A stretch of 64,000 nucleotides of DNA from the NCBI RefSeq assembly GCF_030936135.1, contig NC_082606.1, positions 8,860,755 through 8,924,754 of the forward strand, in the 5' to 3' direction. The position numbers and the translations under genes are program-made. The notes beneath the pieces are model-generated. The model saw only the letters and a program-made list of their open reading frames with translations, was not told the DNA's origin and made no database searches. Numbering within the stretch: the first letter of the stretch is position 1; each line of letters starts with the position of its first letter. Source of the DNA: Gavia stellata. Lineage: Eukaryota; Chordata; Aves; Gaviiformes; Gaviidae. Of this stretch, positions 48,039 to 60,299 are shown one piece after another.

Positions 48039-49379
48039 TCTGCACTTGCACAGATAGTTGGGAGCTGGCTCTGGGAAGCCCCTGAAAATAGTGTGTGTAT
48101 GGCAGTTTGAAAACCTTTACCCTACACCACTGCAAAACAAAGATATTATTCAGGATCTTAATTATCACAGCATGCTAAAGTTTATGTTTATTATGTCTGT
48201 GAGAGAAGTCTTTCAGAATTATATATACAGTAGAACTGAGGGAGGATGTTAGGGAGACCATTCATTACAGCAGGAATGAGATGTACCACTTCCTCTCTTC
48301 AAGGAAAATGAGAAACAAATAAATAAATTTATGAAAGCAATTTTTAGTTATTTGTTCATAGCAGTTCTTTCTCTTATGCAGATGTCCCTCACAAAGTAGT
48401 GTGCAGATACCTCTTAGCTTAGTCCCATAACAGGTGTCAAGGCATTAATGCTATTTTTCAACTAACAATAGGGCAATAACATGTCAGAGACAGAAACCCT
48501 TACTCATTTGTCCAGATCATGTTGCCTTCCTTCTAACAATTTTCTGTTTTTACAGGGTGGAGAACTGACACAAACATGTATATTTTGCATTTGCTTTCTT
48601 CAGATTTTCTTCAATACTTTATAGAAATCACATGATTTAACTCCATTAATAAGAAGTGTGATGCTAAGTTAGACCAAAGGTCCTCCTCAGTTCCATAACT
48701 AGATTCAAGCAGATGCTCGACGAAAGTGTAGAAGAACAGAGTACATAGGGGATGATTGCTCCTTTGGTAAATCCTTTCAGCTTTTGACAATTGGCAATTT
48801 AAAGTCACTGCTACACTTTGGAATAATTTTCAAATAGAAAAGGCGGCAACACAGAAAATTTGAACTAAGTTTCTCCTTTTATTGTACTCAGAAAGAGGTT
48901 CTAAAGACATTTCCCAAATCTAACAAATATGTACATAGCATTATAAGAAAGACAAGTAAAATGTAAAGATAAACAACATGAAAGCTTTGACCTTAATTAC
49001 TAACCCATGTGCTCCATGCTCCGTGTTACTGCCTTTTAGTCACATGCAATGGACCACCTGGTTGAACAACAGAAAGAAAATACACTGTGATTACTGTTTT
49101 CTACTGATCTCCCTCGCCTGAGCCTTGCTTCCAGAGTCATAATGGTAAGGATACTGGCAATGCCACCCATAAATATCGACAGCTGTGACATCTGAGGGAA
49201 GAAAATGCAGACATCCTTCAAAAATGAAAGTTGTATATAAGCGAGGAGCATAGAAAGAGCATAAATTCTGTCATATTGAATGTAGAACCACAACAGAGCT
49301 GACCGAAAAGATTTTAAGATTTTGCCAAGAATGTGGAAGTAATAATATAAAATTTTTCAAACTCCATCACCAGAGTAGT

Positions 49380-49900
49380 CCTGCAAGAGAGTAAGTAAAG
49401 CTATAGAGGATGACAGTGTAGAAGAAGCGCTCAAGGTGGCTAACTCCACAGCTAAAAAGCTAAAAGAATTATTTGCCTTGCTAAAGAACCAAATATTAGG
49501 TGGGCTGAGTGTGAGGAACTGTCCTAAAATGGGAAACTAAAATTGGGAACTACAAAACTGTCAATGTGACTGCTCTGCCAGGAAAATTGGATGAACTGTT
49601 GGAAAGAATAAAATCAATAGATACACAGATAAAGCTGATACTATATAGAAGCATCAAATGGATTCTGTTAAGGGAGGTTGTGCCTCACAAATCTATTGGC
49701 ATTCTTTAAAGACATCCAAAAGCACATTGATACTATTGTTCCTACTTGAATGTCTGATCAGTGTAACCTTAGATTGCAAGACTAAGACCCTTGGGACCCT
49801 TACCTCAAGGCAGTCTGTACTGAACTATTTCTTCTCTTCCCCTGGATTCAAGCAGAGCAGGAATTCACACAGTGTATATAACATAACCATTTTTATAGTA
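49380..49900 (+). mobile_element. Degenerate CR1-like LINE fragment (reverse transcriptase domain)
   Basis: From about 49685 the plus strand reads CLTNLLAFFKDIQKH, which matches the CLTNLIAFYDE-type segment of CR1-family reverse transcriptases. Just upstream, in another frame, is a QxxFVKG-like stretch that belongs immediately before it, so at least one frameshift separates them. A stop codon follows. The boundaries are approximate and no 3' terminal repeat is visible. This is an inactive fossil of a non-LTR retrotransposon. The CR1 label is inferred from the motif; another related LINE clade is possible. Confidence 0.6.
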
Positions 49901-52900
49901 ATCTTCACTCCTATAGAAATAGCAAAGTAGAGAATAATACACATAGCTCCCACAGTTTAAATCCCATGGGTAACAGTATATACCGTACTGAATTTTTAAT
50001 AGCACATTATTCAGAGTATCACATAAATTGTTATTACTGATGTAATAAAACCTAAACCAACACAGCTGGAGAGACCAAGGCTATAAATACACCGTATATT
50101 TTTTGTATTGTAATAATACAGGCCAAATTATTTTTAGGTCTAAATCTGCTGATTTTAGTTGAATTAGACAAAATCTGAATGTGTACATCTACTATAATTC
50201 AAGTCCCTGGTCAAATTCCTTTGCCTAATTTATATTTATGTTTTCACACAGAAACGGCTGCATGGTCCTTAAAGTACATTCTCTGTTTTATGGATTGATC
50301 CTGCTGCTGGAGAACTCAAAGAAAAAAATGCAGGTGATGAAGATCTGAATACACTGTAATTCAGCATTCTAAGCCTTTTGTGTACATAAGCCCCCTATTT
50401 CTTTAGTTCTTGTGCTTTCTGATCATCCCTACATCTCTGCTGTTGCCCCTGGTGAAAAAGTGTTCATGGGGGCAAACATCTGCAATGTGCCGCTCAGGTC
50501 TAGCTGAGCCCACCTTGGAGGAGGGGCAGGGCACATGAGGTGACCCCTTGAGAATTTCCTTGTTCTTTCTTCTCTGTTTCTGTGATCTCAGTGTCCAGAT
50601 AAAACATTTCTGTTCAGATCATGAATATGAGATCAAAACCACACCACATATGTGTGTTTCAAGCTTTTTGCTAGTAATGTTTAAGGCCGAGTTCAAAGCT
50701 TGTTGAAGTCCGCTGTTGCTGACACTGATTTCCGGGAGAATTAAATTGGACTTTCTCTAAAGCAGGACACAAAACTTTTCTTTGTTCTTGATTGGCTGGG
50801 CATACCATCAGGCCTCAGTGGGTGACTGATGTTACTACACGTACATATATTACATATAGTTATATAATTGAGGATAGTAAATTTTAAAATTTGTTGTATA
50901 GACATGTCTGTGTATAACATAGGCCCTGAGAGTTTCCAAGCCAGTCTAATCTCTGTGATAGCCGTGCTGGCATAGTGGGGCACAGATAACATTCCACACC
51001 GAAGGGCTCCGTGACAGCACTGTCAGTGCTGGCAAAACGTGAAAGTGTTAGGGAAATGCTGAGAAAGTGTTAGGGAGATGGTTACATGCACCAACGTTAT
51101 CTGCTGTGCTAGGCTGTGCCTTGTTCCGAATGTGCTGGGTATGGTTCTAGTATAAGCTTATCTGGTAGGTTACAGTATGGGCAGGTCTGATTTACTGAAC
51201 ACTTCTGGAAAAAGACTGTTTCTGTACAAGAAGAATTTTGCTTTTAAGGACTAGATCAATTTAGTACAGACAAACGCTTTGTTGCAGTCAATTCCCTGCT
51301 CTTTTTTTCTCGAACAGTTAATGTACACAAGAAGTAAATGTAAGGGAAGATTATTGGCAGCGTGTTATTTTAAAAGTAACTCTTTCCTTTTCCGAATTCT
51401 TTATAAAAGGCCCTCAAAATGATGATCAAAATTTTAAATTCAGCTTTGCTATTAAAAACAAAAGATATCTCGGTAAATATATCCATGCAGCATGAAGAAA
51501 ACCTCAAAGTATATCCAATGGGCTTTGCAGTGATCTAAGCCCTATGTTTTCTTAACCCAAATGGGATATATTGTCAAAACCTTTCATCTTTCTATAGGGC
51601 ACAGATTCCCTATAGCAAGAGACACCCTGAGAGTTATTATGGCTACCTGTAGGGTTGTGAAGAGCAGGAGATCTGAGCCTACCTAATTAATAAAAGACAT
51701 TTAACATGAAAGCCAAAGATAATGACACATTTGACTCCACTGACACACAAAGACCAAGTAGAGTGTTTGGCAAACAAATAGATGTAGCTAAATAAGACAG
51801 CCGATTCATAGTTCTGAAACCTAATTACCACCAGGAAAGTGACAGTGTCTCCTGCATCTGACTGGCCAACCCACCTACCTACAGCTGTTTCCCACTCGAC
51901 ATGGCCCCCCCAGCGATGCCATCCAGCCACGTTTTGAGTCTCTGCTGGGGAAGTATTTTCTGTAAGAGCTGCTCTTCCTGGTGCTTTGTCCCCTCTCTCC
52001 CGCAACAAGAGTGTTTGTTCATTTTGCCTCCATACTCCAAACATTCGTGTGTTGTGCTTTAGTAGGTGAGGTGCCAATCTGCTTGTTTTTTGTTCTTTTA
52101 ATTCCCTTTCATTCAGAATGATTCACATTTGAATGTTTAAATCCTCTGTCTTCCCAGAAACATAAGGTTTCCTTCTGGGATTCCTTTTACACATTAAATA
52201 CTAACAATATAGATGATAAATTTATCTCAGGCCCCTGTATAAGAATATTGGATTGCCAGGCCCATTTCCTTTGGAACTCCCCAGTCAAGATTTTTTAATT
52301 GAAAAAAATTGTTCTGAGGTTCATAGCAGACCCTTTATAGGGTGTACTTAGGAGCAGAACCAGACAGCAATCTTTTGTTACTTCTGTGCAGTATCTATAT
52401 TCATTAAGGTAATGAAGCTATTAATTGAATATGTAAGTTCAGGTAATTAAATATAAGACTTATTTCTTTAGTTTAAAGGGTAATAATAAAAAATTTAAAC
52501 TTGCAAACTAGATCACACATTTAGTGATGATAAATGTGATCTGGAAAGTGCAATATTACAATATGAATTAGTTAATTGCATCCACTCATTAGGTGATACA
52601 CATTAGCAGAAGGTCAATCCATTTGAGGCTTGATGTGTTTTACAAATAATAAATTCAAACAGGTAAATTGAAGAGAAATTCTATGTGTAGAGAAATTTTA
52701 TGTATAGAATCCCTACAACCAAGAGCACATTGCCTATAACTTCACAGTTAAAGGCACACGTTCTTTACAGCACTCTCCTGAAGCACTGCCGCTCGCTGCC
52801 ACGTATACTCTGCGGGAGAAGACAGGTGCTATTTTGCAGAGACTGGGCGAAACCACGCCGTGGCTGTGTGTTGCTGTGCATTGTGGTGCACAGGGTGGTG

Positions 52901-55900
52901 ACCAGACGAGGAGCATCTGTGAGCTGGGTGGTCTCAGGAAGTCTTCAGACCAAAGGAGTAGCATCTCAGGCTCACTCCGTAACTGTCAAAACCACCCTGC
53001 CATACAACAGTCTAGTGAGGGACACGTTAAATTTCAACTGTCGACTTGAACTATAATACTAATTTTTGAAACTGACCCAATTATAAAGTGAGTCAAACAC
53101 TGATAGTCTTTCCAAGCATATTCTGCTTTTTCACTGTCACTGAATTATTTGTGCCTTGCTTAAATCATTAAATTTGAGTTTCAATTTAGGACTGAATTTG
53201 CCATACCAGCAATTTACAGTTCTACTGGGTATAGAATGGCCAATATCACAGGTAAGAAAACTGATCCATTAGACACATTTTTGGTAAAAATTATGTTAAA
53301 TCAAGTTTTTTTCATTAGCCATTCCTGGATTTTCAGTAATAAAAATGGCTGTTCTTGATATCAGCATTTGTTTTATTTTTTATATTAAAGTTAATGCAGA
53401 AATAAGGAAAATAAAAGTAGATTTTCCTGTTTCTTTAGAACTTAAAATATATCCAGACTCATTCCTAAACAATTATTAATAAGGTTTATAATATTAAGAC
53501 AATTAATTCACTGGGATATTTGAAAAATTTCTAAAATAATAATTTATAGGATCATCACAGTATTGTGGGCGTTGTTTTACAGATAATATTGCTTATGTGT
53601 ATAACAATATTTTTACCTTATATGTATAAAATATCTTTGTCTGGAGCAAGGACTGCACACAATTCAAGGGCCATAATTCTTAAGAGATTTCAAACAGTGA
53701 GCCTCTTTCAAATGATCAGGCTTAGAGACATTTAGAGAATTGATTCAATTAACCTAGAGGAAAAAAGTGCTATAATGTGTAATTTATGTTTGCAGATAAA
53801 TTAAAATACAAGTATCTCCTGAAGAGCATTTGCTGCCATCATGGTCAGTAATGAAAATAGCAGGCAATTAAAATAGGACACCTAAGGCTGAAGCTTTTAC
53901 TGTGTATATCAGAAAATGAAGTTCAGATTTCCTAAGTGGAAATCTGAGCTGAAAAATAACTTAGTGGAAGTTTCTTTTCAGTCCCTTTTTTTTCTCTCAA
54001 AAGTGATTTCTAAAGCACATAAGAAATAGGAAGGGACATTTACTGAGGCAGGAGGCAAAGGGTACGGAGAAGTAGGTGCTCTCAATCAATGCTGAATTTG
54101 TATGAGGAACCAGGGATATCCTTGCTAAATGGTAGCAGGACAGCTGAGAGAAATACATATATAAAAGAACTTATGGGTCAGATTGAAATCATTTTGGGGC
54201 AGGTTTTGAAGTTGACCTTGAAATGAATCACTGGAAGCGTCTGACAGAATGATGTGATTCAGTTCCTTCATGTACGTGACAAAGTGCTTAGAGTCTGGAG
54301 CTTACCATGGAGCATAAGAAATACTCAGATTTGAAGTAGTAAGAACGAAGATCTCTGTGTTGCTGGAGTTACTGTAGCCACTATCCTTTTCAGTGGTGTA
54401 TCAGTATATGCTTTAGTACAGCTACTCTGCCTGAAAGAGGTATTTGAGATACAAACACTTTCACCCAATCCTCTAGTTTTGTGACTTCCTTTAGGCAATG
54501 GGGACACAGTAGTATAGAGCAGAAAAATACCAGTACTCTGACTGAGCAACCCAGGAACGCCTTAATTACACCTGTATTGTCTTCAACTTCACAGCTCTGT
54601 CTTTTGCACCTTCTCTAGCTACCAAAGGGCCTGTTTCCATCAGATGGTGTTTGTATAAGCAATGTCTATGTGCTTGTCTATAAATAATACCAGTTGCTGG
54701 GGGTGGGTGGAGAAATCAAGACTTGTAAATAAAACAAAGGTATTTCTTCAAATTATACATTCAGATTGATCTAAATATAAAAATCAAACTTCAGGAATTA
54801 TTTTAATCTTGGCTATATACTAGCCTAAATTCTAACACTGAAGTAAGAAACAGAGTCACTTGGTTGTTCTTCGTTTTTTTGACAGCCATTTCTTCACGAA
54901 GTGTGAAGACAGTAATACCTTTGTCATTAAAATCTGAAACAGAACATATTTGTTTCCTGATTTGCTGTCTAAGTAGGAGTTTAATTAAAACCCATTCATG
55001 TGAGAGAAAATAAGCCTGTCTGACTTAATTGCCAGTTGATTTACTACTGCCAATTCACAAAAAAACCCCAGAAACTACAGGACTGCAGTAAGAATAAATG
55101 GTTTCTCTGCCATACGCAGGTGTTTGGGGACTACAGAACTCAGGCTGAACCTGGAGTATTGTTTCTGTTCCTTCTCTTGGCAATTGTTGGACTCGCTTTT
55201 TTCTTTCACAAATTCTTTAGTTTACTTCTGTATTAATTGTTATTACTAGTTATTGTCCTAATGTCCAAGGCAATAAGGGTAGTAATCCCCTCCACAAAGA
55301 AATTGCATTAAGTATTAAATATTCACTTGCATGATTTGAAGCCATGGCTCAATTTGCTATCATAAAGTAGCCAGCGTAGTGCTGAATCATTGAAGCAGCT
55401 CACCAAGCTGGATTCAACAGTGTGTCCAGCATAGCGTTACAGACCTTGCTCCTAATTCTGTTCAGCAAAGCTACTGTTGTACTTGATGAGAACCTACTTG
55501 CGGTCTTGGTGCTAAGGCTTACATCATTGTCTTCCTAGATGGTAGAAGAGGAAGTGGTTGGACACTTGCTGTTGGGAAGAGCAACGGCACACGTCCGCCA
55601 TGTTCTTCCCGGGAGCCCTCTGAGGCTGGCTGTAGACCAGGAGCCCGCAGTGTGGTAAGTGCAGTGCCATTCTCCACTTGGGGAATGCCAACAAGGCGTA
55701 GGTAGCAGTTAGTCTAAAGGTGGTCGGCTCCGAGTGCTTTTGCAAACTGAATTGGTTTTAGATGTAAGAGGAATGTGGTTTGTACAACAAGAAGTTGATG
55801 GAGGTTGCTTAAGCAGCTCCCGATTATGTGGGTTTGAACTGCATGTCTACATGCACTGGAATCCCTCCTCACCAAAATCTCCTGAACTTTGTTGACTTGA

Positions 55901-57169
55901 TTTAATAATGAAACTGTTATACAGTTTCCTCATTCCTGAAACTTGTTTAAATGCAGTCCCCTTTTGAAGGAGCACATCCCCACTCTGATTTATTTTAAAA
56001 CAGCTTTTAGAAGGTGTCATCCTTGTGATGAAGTGTTAGGTCTGTGTTGCCAGTGTGCCATTAAAAACTGAATTTCTGACGTTTAAAAGTCTCACTCATC
56101 CCAAGTGTCACAGTTTGACAGCTCTGCATGTCACATTACAGCACAGTATTATGGATCCATTTCCTCTGTTAGGGAAAAAAAAAAGATGAAAAATGAGAGA
56201 AAGTAAAATCTGCAGTCTCCTCCTTCATTATTGAGCTGGAAATTTACAGAAATATGCATGTTAACCCTGAAATTACTTAAATGGCACTCTGTCTTTTGTG
56301 CTGCCTGTCTGTGCAGAAGCAACCTTTGTCCTGTGCTCCTGTACAAACACTAAAAGAACACTGGGACAGTCTTTTCATTTGTCCATGATCTTGTAAAACA
56401 AGGAGCAAGGAACATCTATGGAATCAACAAAATGATGTTGTAGCAAAATCAAAACATGGCCAGATCCCATTGTTTATTCTTGACTAGGTCAATAAAAAGA
56501 TCACATGGTATATTTCTTGCTGCTTTGTTTTGCCAACTGACAGCTGTAGGCTTTGGTGTCCTTTCTCTGTTTATCTATCTGCAATGTGATAGCTTTAAAA
56601 CATGACATCTGATTGGTTTCAAAAGCTTGGGAGTGTTTGCATCAGAAAGCAGAACTTTATTGATTTTGCCTAAAGTAACAAAAATGGTCTGGGCTTCATA
56701 TGTTTTCTGCCTAGAAGTTTTGACCAGAGACCCTGTAGGACTTTACCGTAAATTTCTGATGTCCATCAGCCCAGTCAGGGCACAAGCTCAAGCCATCCGC
56801 TGTTTCATCCAGCAAGCTAGGACAGATGTCCCCCGCACATGCGCTACTTGCTGGACACGTGATGAGTTTGCAGCAGTGAGTAGGGGATCTGGTGCTATTT
56901 GGCTGCTGACTTCCCAGTAACCCACTGCATGGCATGCCCAACCACTTGCATGATGTGGCCTCCCACTAAAGGGGCCCCCCAAAAAATAATAGCTGGGAAC
57001 AGGTGTTTGTTGCTTGAACAAATTATTCTGCCCTTTAGGCCTCTTCCTTTTGCAAAGAACTTTCAAGAAGAGAAAGCCACAGCTGGGCTGCAGGACTTGC
57101 CCTGGCAGCGAGCACCTGGTCGCTTTCTTTCCTGAGAGGAATTTGGAAACAGAGGTGCACCTGAGTGCC

Positions 57170-58860
57170 CTTGCTGCCCGAGTCCCAAGCCCCTGGGCTT
57201 CCACACAGGCCGTCCGTGCCTGCAGCAGATGCAGCGGCCGCGGACTGCCGGCGGCGGGAGGGGCTGGAGGGGCAGCGCCCCCGGCACTGGAAGATGGGAG
57301 CCTGTTGTACAGGAAGGAGGAGAGGCAGGCCTGCACAGCCCATAGCCAAAGGGAGAAGGGAGTACGTTTGGGGCCGTGCAAGGGCAAGCGAGGAAAGGCG
57401 TACAGGGCTTTTCCGTGACGGGGGGAGAAACCCTGGACAAGCAAGAACCCCACTTCGTGGAGATGGCCGCCACAGAGCAAGGGGAGGGGCGCTCCCAGCC
57501 CGACGGCAGCGCAGGCCTGAGGGAAGCAGGACAAGGGGCGCACCCAGCGTTGCCGGCCTGGAGGAGAGCGGGGACCTTGGCGCCGGACGGGGCCTCGGGT
57601 CAGGAACGCTGCCCAGCCCCGAGCCCTGCGCGAGGACGCCGGGGGACGCCGCGGCCATGTCGTGGGGGAGACGCTGTGGGACGTCAGAGTGAGGTGAGGA
57701 GCGCGCGGCAGCCACCCTCGGCACGGCGCGGGGCGGGCGCGAGGCAGCACCGCGGCCCCGCGCGGGGCGGGACGCGGGCGCGAGGCGAGAGCGGCCGGGC
57801 GGCGGGGGCCCCCTGCCGTAGCGGCGGGCGGCGGCGGACGCGCGGCCGGCAGGGGGCAGCAGGCGGACGGGGATGGCGCCGCCGGTGCGGCAGGTAGGGT
57901 CGGTGCGGGGGGTGTTTTCCGCGCATCCGTCACTGTCGCCGGGGACGCGCAGCCACTTTGATGTCAGTTGCCGCAAAAATAAAAGCAAGGCGGTCCGGGG
58001 AACAGCGGGCACGCTGCGGGAAAAGCTGACGGGGACGGGCGCGCCTCAGAGCGCCCGGCGGCTGCGAGGGAGCGCGCGTCCGGTGGCGGGAGCGGGGGAG
58101 GGCAGCAGCGCAGCCGCCAGGTGCTGCGCGGCGCCCCCGGCCGGGAGCGCGGGCAGCGCAGGGAAGGTAGCGGGCGGCGGTAGGTGGCCGGGGAGCGGGG
58201 ACGAGCACGCTGTTCCGGAGGCTTCGCCCTGCCGGGCCCGCGGCAGCGCCGCGGGGCGCCCCCGTGCCCTCACCGCGCCTCGGCCTGGGCCTCGTGAGGG
58301 GCCGCCTGCCCTGCGCCCTGCCCCGCCTGGCCGCCCCCGCCCCGCCGCGCTGTGAGGCAACGCCGCTGGTGGATCGCCGTCCCCCGGGCTCCCCCGCCCC
58401 GCCAGCGCTTCCCGAGTGCGGCCCAGGCTCCCCCGGGCGCTGCGCGCCACCCCCCCCACCCCCCCGCGGCCGGCGCTCCCCAGGCGGTGGCGGGCCGGGG
58501 CTGCCAGGGCTCCCCACGGGATGCCCCGGGCGGGGCGGCGCGGGGCCGGGGCTGGCCTCTCCCGGACGCGGCGCCTCCCCGCCGGCCCCCGCCCGGCACG
58601 GGGGAGACGAGGGGGAACACGGCAGTTTCAGTGACCCCCGCTCCCCCGCCGGCGCTGACCGCGTTCCCCCGTCCCGCTCCTCGGGCGGGCGGCAGCGACC
58701 CGCGTCCGGGAGCTCCGTCCTCCCGCGGGGTGGCAGGGGAGTCCCCGGCGCCCAGGACGGGACGCGGCGGAGGCCTGCGGGGCGCCGCGGCTGCGCCGCG
58801 CGAGTGAGCGGGGCTGTGCCGCTATCGCCCTAGGTAGGATGGACCTGCCCCCCTGCCTCT
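57170..58860. promoter_or_regulatory. ALDH1A2: CpG island at the ALDH1A2 promoter
   Basis: About 1.7 kb of G+C-rich, CpG-dense sequence contrasts sharply with the AT-rich flanks. It ends about 170 bp before the ALDH1A2 start codon. Long open frames on both strands here (for example 57035-58012 and 56788-57933 on the minus strand) are the usual by-product of high G+C, which makes stop codons rare, and are not treated as genes. CpG-island promoters are typical of developmental regulators such as this gene. Confidence 0.85.
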
Positions 58861-58870
58861 GCCCCCATGT

Positions 58871-58908
58871 CCAATAAGAAGAGACCCGGCTTGACACCTG
58901 CCTATATA
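58871..58908 (+). promoter_or_regulatory. ALDH1A2: ALDH1A2 core promoter: CCAAT box and TATA box
   Basis: A CCAAT box (58871-58875) is followed 27 bp later by TATATA (58903-58908, in cctatatacag). This predicts initiation around 58930-58940, giving a leader of about 90-100 nt before the ATG at 59029. The order and spacing are those of a conventional TATA promoter at the edge of a CpG island. Confidence 0.65.
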
Positions 58909-58936
58909 CAGAGGACGAGAGCAACATCCTCAGCGC

Positions 58937-59029
58937 TGGTCTTGGGGGGGGGGGAACCAACCCAAAACACAACACAACATCAGGTCAGAGCGGGGGGCTC
59001 GGTGGTACTATAAAACCCCCCCAAGACTA
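58937..59029 (+). promoter_or_regulatory. ALDH1A2: Predicted 5' leader hairpin ending on the ALDH1A2 start codon
   Basis: The segment tggtcttggggggg (58937-58950) can pair with cccccccaagacta (59016-59029) over 14 consecutive positions, with one G.U pair. Position 59029 is the A of the initiator ATG. The 65-nt loop contains an A/C-rich stretch and a TATAAAA sequence. This is seen directly in the sequence. Whether it forms depends on the true transcription start. Confidence 0.5.
59009..59015 (+). promoter_or_regulatory. ALDH1A2: Second TATA-like box immediately before the ATG
   Basis: TATAAAA lies 14 nt before the initiator codon. If it worked as a core promoter, transcription would begin near 59035-59045, inside the coding exon, and the first available in-frame ATG would be codon 8 (59050). 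It may simply be leader sequence. Confidence 0.3.
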
Positions 59030-59145
59030 TGACTTCCAGTAAAATTGAGATGCCAGGGGAGGTGAAGGCAGATCCTGCAGCTCTGATGGCATCTCTGCAT
59101 CTGCTGCCTTCTCCCACTCTCAACCTTGAAATCAAATACACCAAG
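59029..59145 (+). CDS. ALDH1A2: Retinaldehyde dehydrogenase 2, first coding exon (residues 1-39)
   Basis: ALDH1A2 is the cytosolic NAD-dependent enzyme that oxidises retinaldehyde to retinoic acid and is the main source of embryonic retinoic acid. The exon encodes 39 residues beginning MTSSKIEMPGEVKADPAALM and ending NLEIKYTK. As I recall the human sequence this is identical except at residue 31, where Leu replaces Pro. It ends in phase 0 at a consensus donor (aag/gtaagt). Only this N-terminal extension, which precedes the NAD-binding fold, is in the window. Exon 2, expected to begin with an FINNEWQ-type motif, was not found before 64000. The gene is divergent from AQP9, with 12.6 kb between the start codons, as in mammals. 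Confidence 0.96.
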
Positions 59146-60246
59146 GTAAGTTGTGTTCGTTTGTTCTGGCAGGGAAATTCATGGCTTTCCCTCCAAAGGA
59201 GGGTTTTGCTTAAATCAGTTTCATTCTCCCCTAACCAACTTGAGTGTACAGATAAAAAACTACGAAAAGGCTGCCTTCAGTCCGTAATAAAGGAAACAGA
59301 TTTTTACCCTGTGATCAGCTGAAAAAACACAGGATAATAGAAAAGCAAATTAGATCTGTTGGGACTGGCTTTGCCGCTTCTCTTTGAACGTAGTATTTTC
59401 TACAGAGCTGTTGGGGTTTATTTTCGGTGCAAAATCAGTAGTTCTCCAATATGTTTCATTTGATGTATTTCATGCTATACGTACCTGTATATCTCAATCA
59501 GAAAATCAAAATGTTTTCTTTCTTGAATTACCCTGTGTGCCCAAGGGACTCTTTTACAATTCCTGGAGGACTCTTAATACTACCAGGTTGTTACAGCACT
59601 GGAACAGGTCTCTCTACTAACTTCCATGATATCTGAATACAGCCTTGAACAATATTGCAAGAGGGTATATTTTTTCCTACTAACCTTTAAGACTAATTTT
59701 CATAAAGAGAGGGTTAAGAACAAACCCACTGGGTCAATGTAGAAAAATCTGTGGTTTTTCTATGGTGTATTACGGGACTAAATTGGTTTTGTCAATTCAA
59801 ATGGGCTTTAAGAACAGTCATTTGTTTGTAAAAGTTGTTTGAGTTTTTAAATTCGTTTATATAATTTGAATCTTTGCACCTTTGGTATCTTTAGTTAAAG
59901 AATGTTTTCATTCCTGTTGGAGAAGTTTCAAATGTATTGTATAAAGAGATTACAATGTGTCAGACTTTGTTTCTAATTGCTGAATAACTTAATAGGAAAA
60001 TAAGACATCAGCACTGGAAAAAGGTGATAACATTTTTATCTACTGGAAATACAACTTCAGGAGCTTTAAAGCTGATAGGAAGCTCATTTTGGCTGATGTA
60101 GTGTAATTTTTTTCTCCATATCATCACTTTAAAATCTTTTAATCTTTTCTGTTTTTTAAGTGGGTGCCAAAACTAATTTGTCCTCTAATTTGTTATAGCA
60201 ATTCCACGTTCTAGAAGAATGTGTCAGAGGAAAGTCAACTATTTTA

Positions 60247-60299
60247 GATTTAATTACATTTTAATGCAAACTTCAGTATGCAAATTAAAAAATGCATAT
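60247..60299. promoter_or_regulatory. Candidate enhancer: POU octamer and homeodomain site cluster
   Basis: Within about 50 bp there are TTTAATTA, TTTTAATGCAAA, a perfect octamer ATGCAAAT (60278-60285) followed by TTAAA, and AATGCATATG. Three ATGCA-type POU sites are interleaved with TAAT cores. This density suggests a homeodomain/POU-bound element in ALDH1A2 intron 1, but AT-rich DNA can produce such matches by chance. Confidence 0.3.

Larger units (their letters stand above)
46679..57169. other. Shared upstream region between AQP9 and ALDH1A2
   Basis: About 10.5 kb separates the two promoters. The only element I can identify is a CR1-like retrotransposon fossil (about 49380-49900). A 13-bp-stem inverted repeat lies at 48008-48038. 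The remainder is AT-rich with chance ORFs. Distal control elements of either gene could lie here but none is identified from sequence. Confidence 0.8.

Noticed and set aside
56788-58012. Long minus-strand ORFs (381 and 325 codons) over the CpG island
   Set aside because: They overlap in different frames, are dominated by Pro, Ala, Arg and Gly from high G+C, and show no domain. Stop codons are rare in such DNA, so these are compositional artefacts.
57165-58833. Plus-strand ORFs of 134-189 codons upstream of ALDH1A2
   Set aside because: Same compositional cause as above, with several overlapping frames and no recognisable protein.
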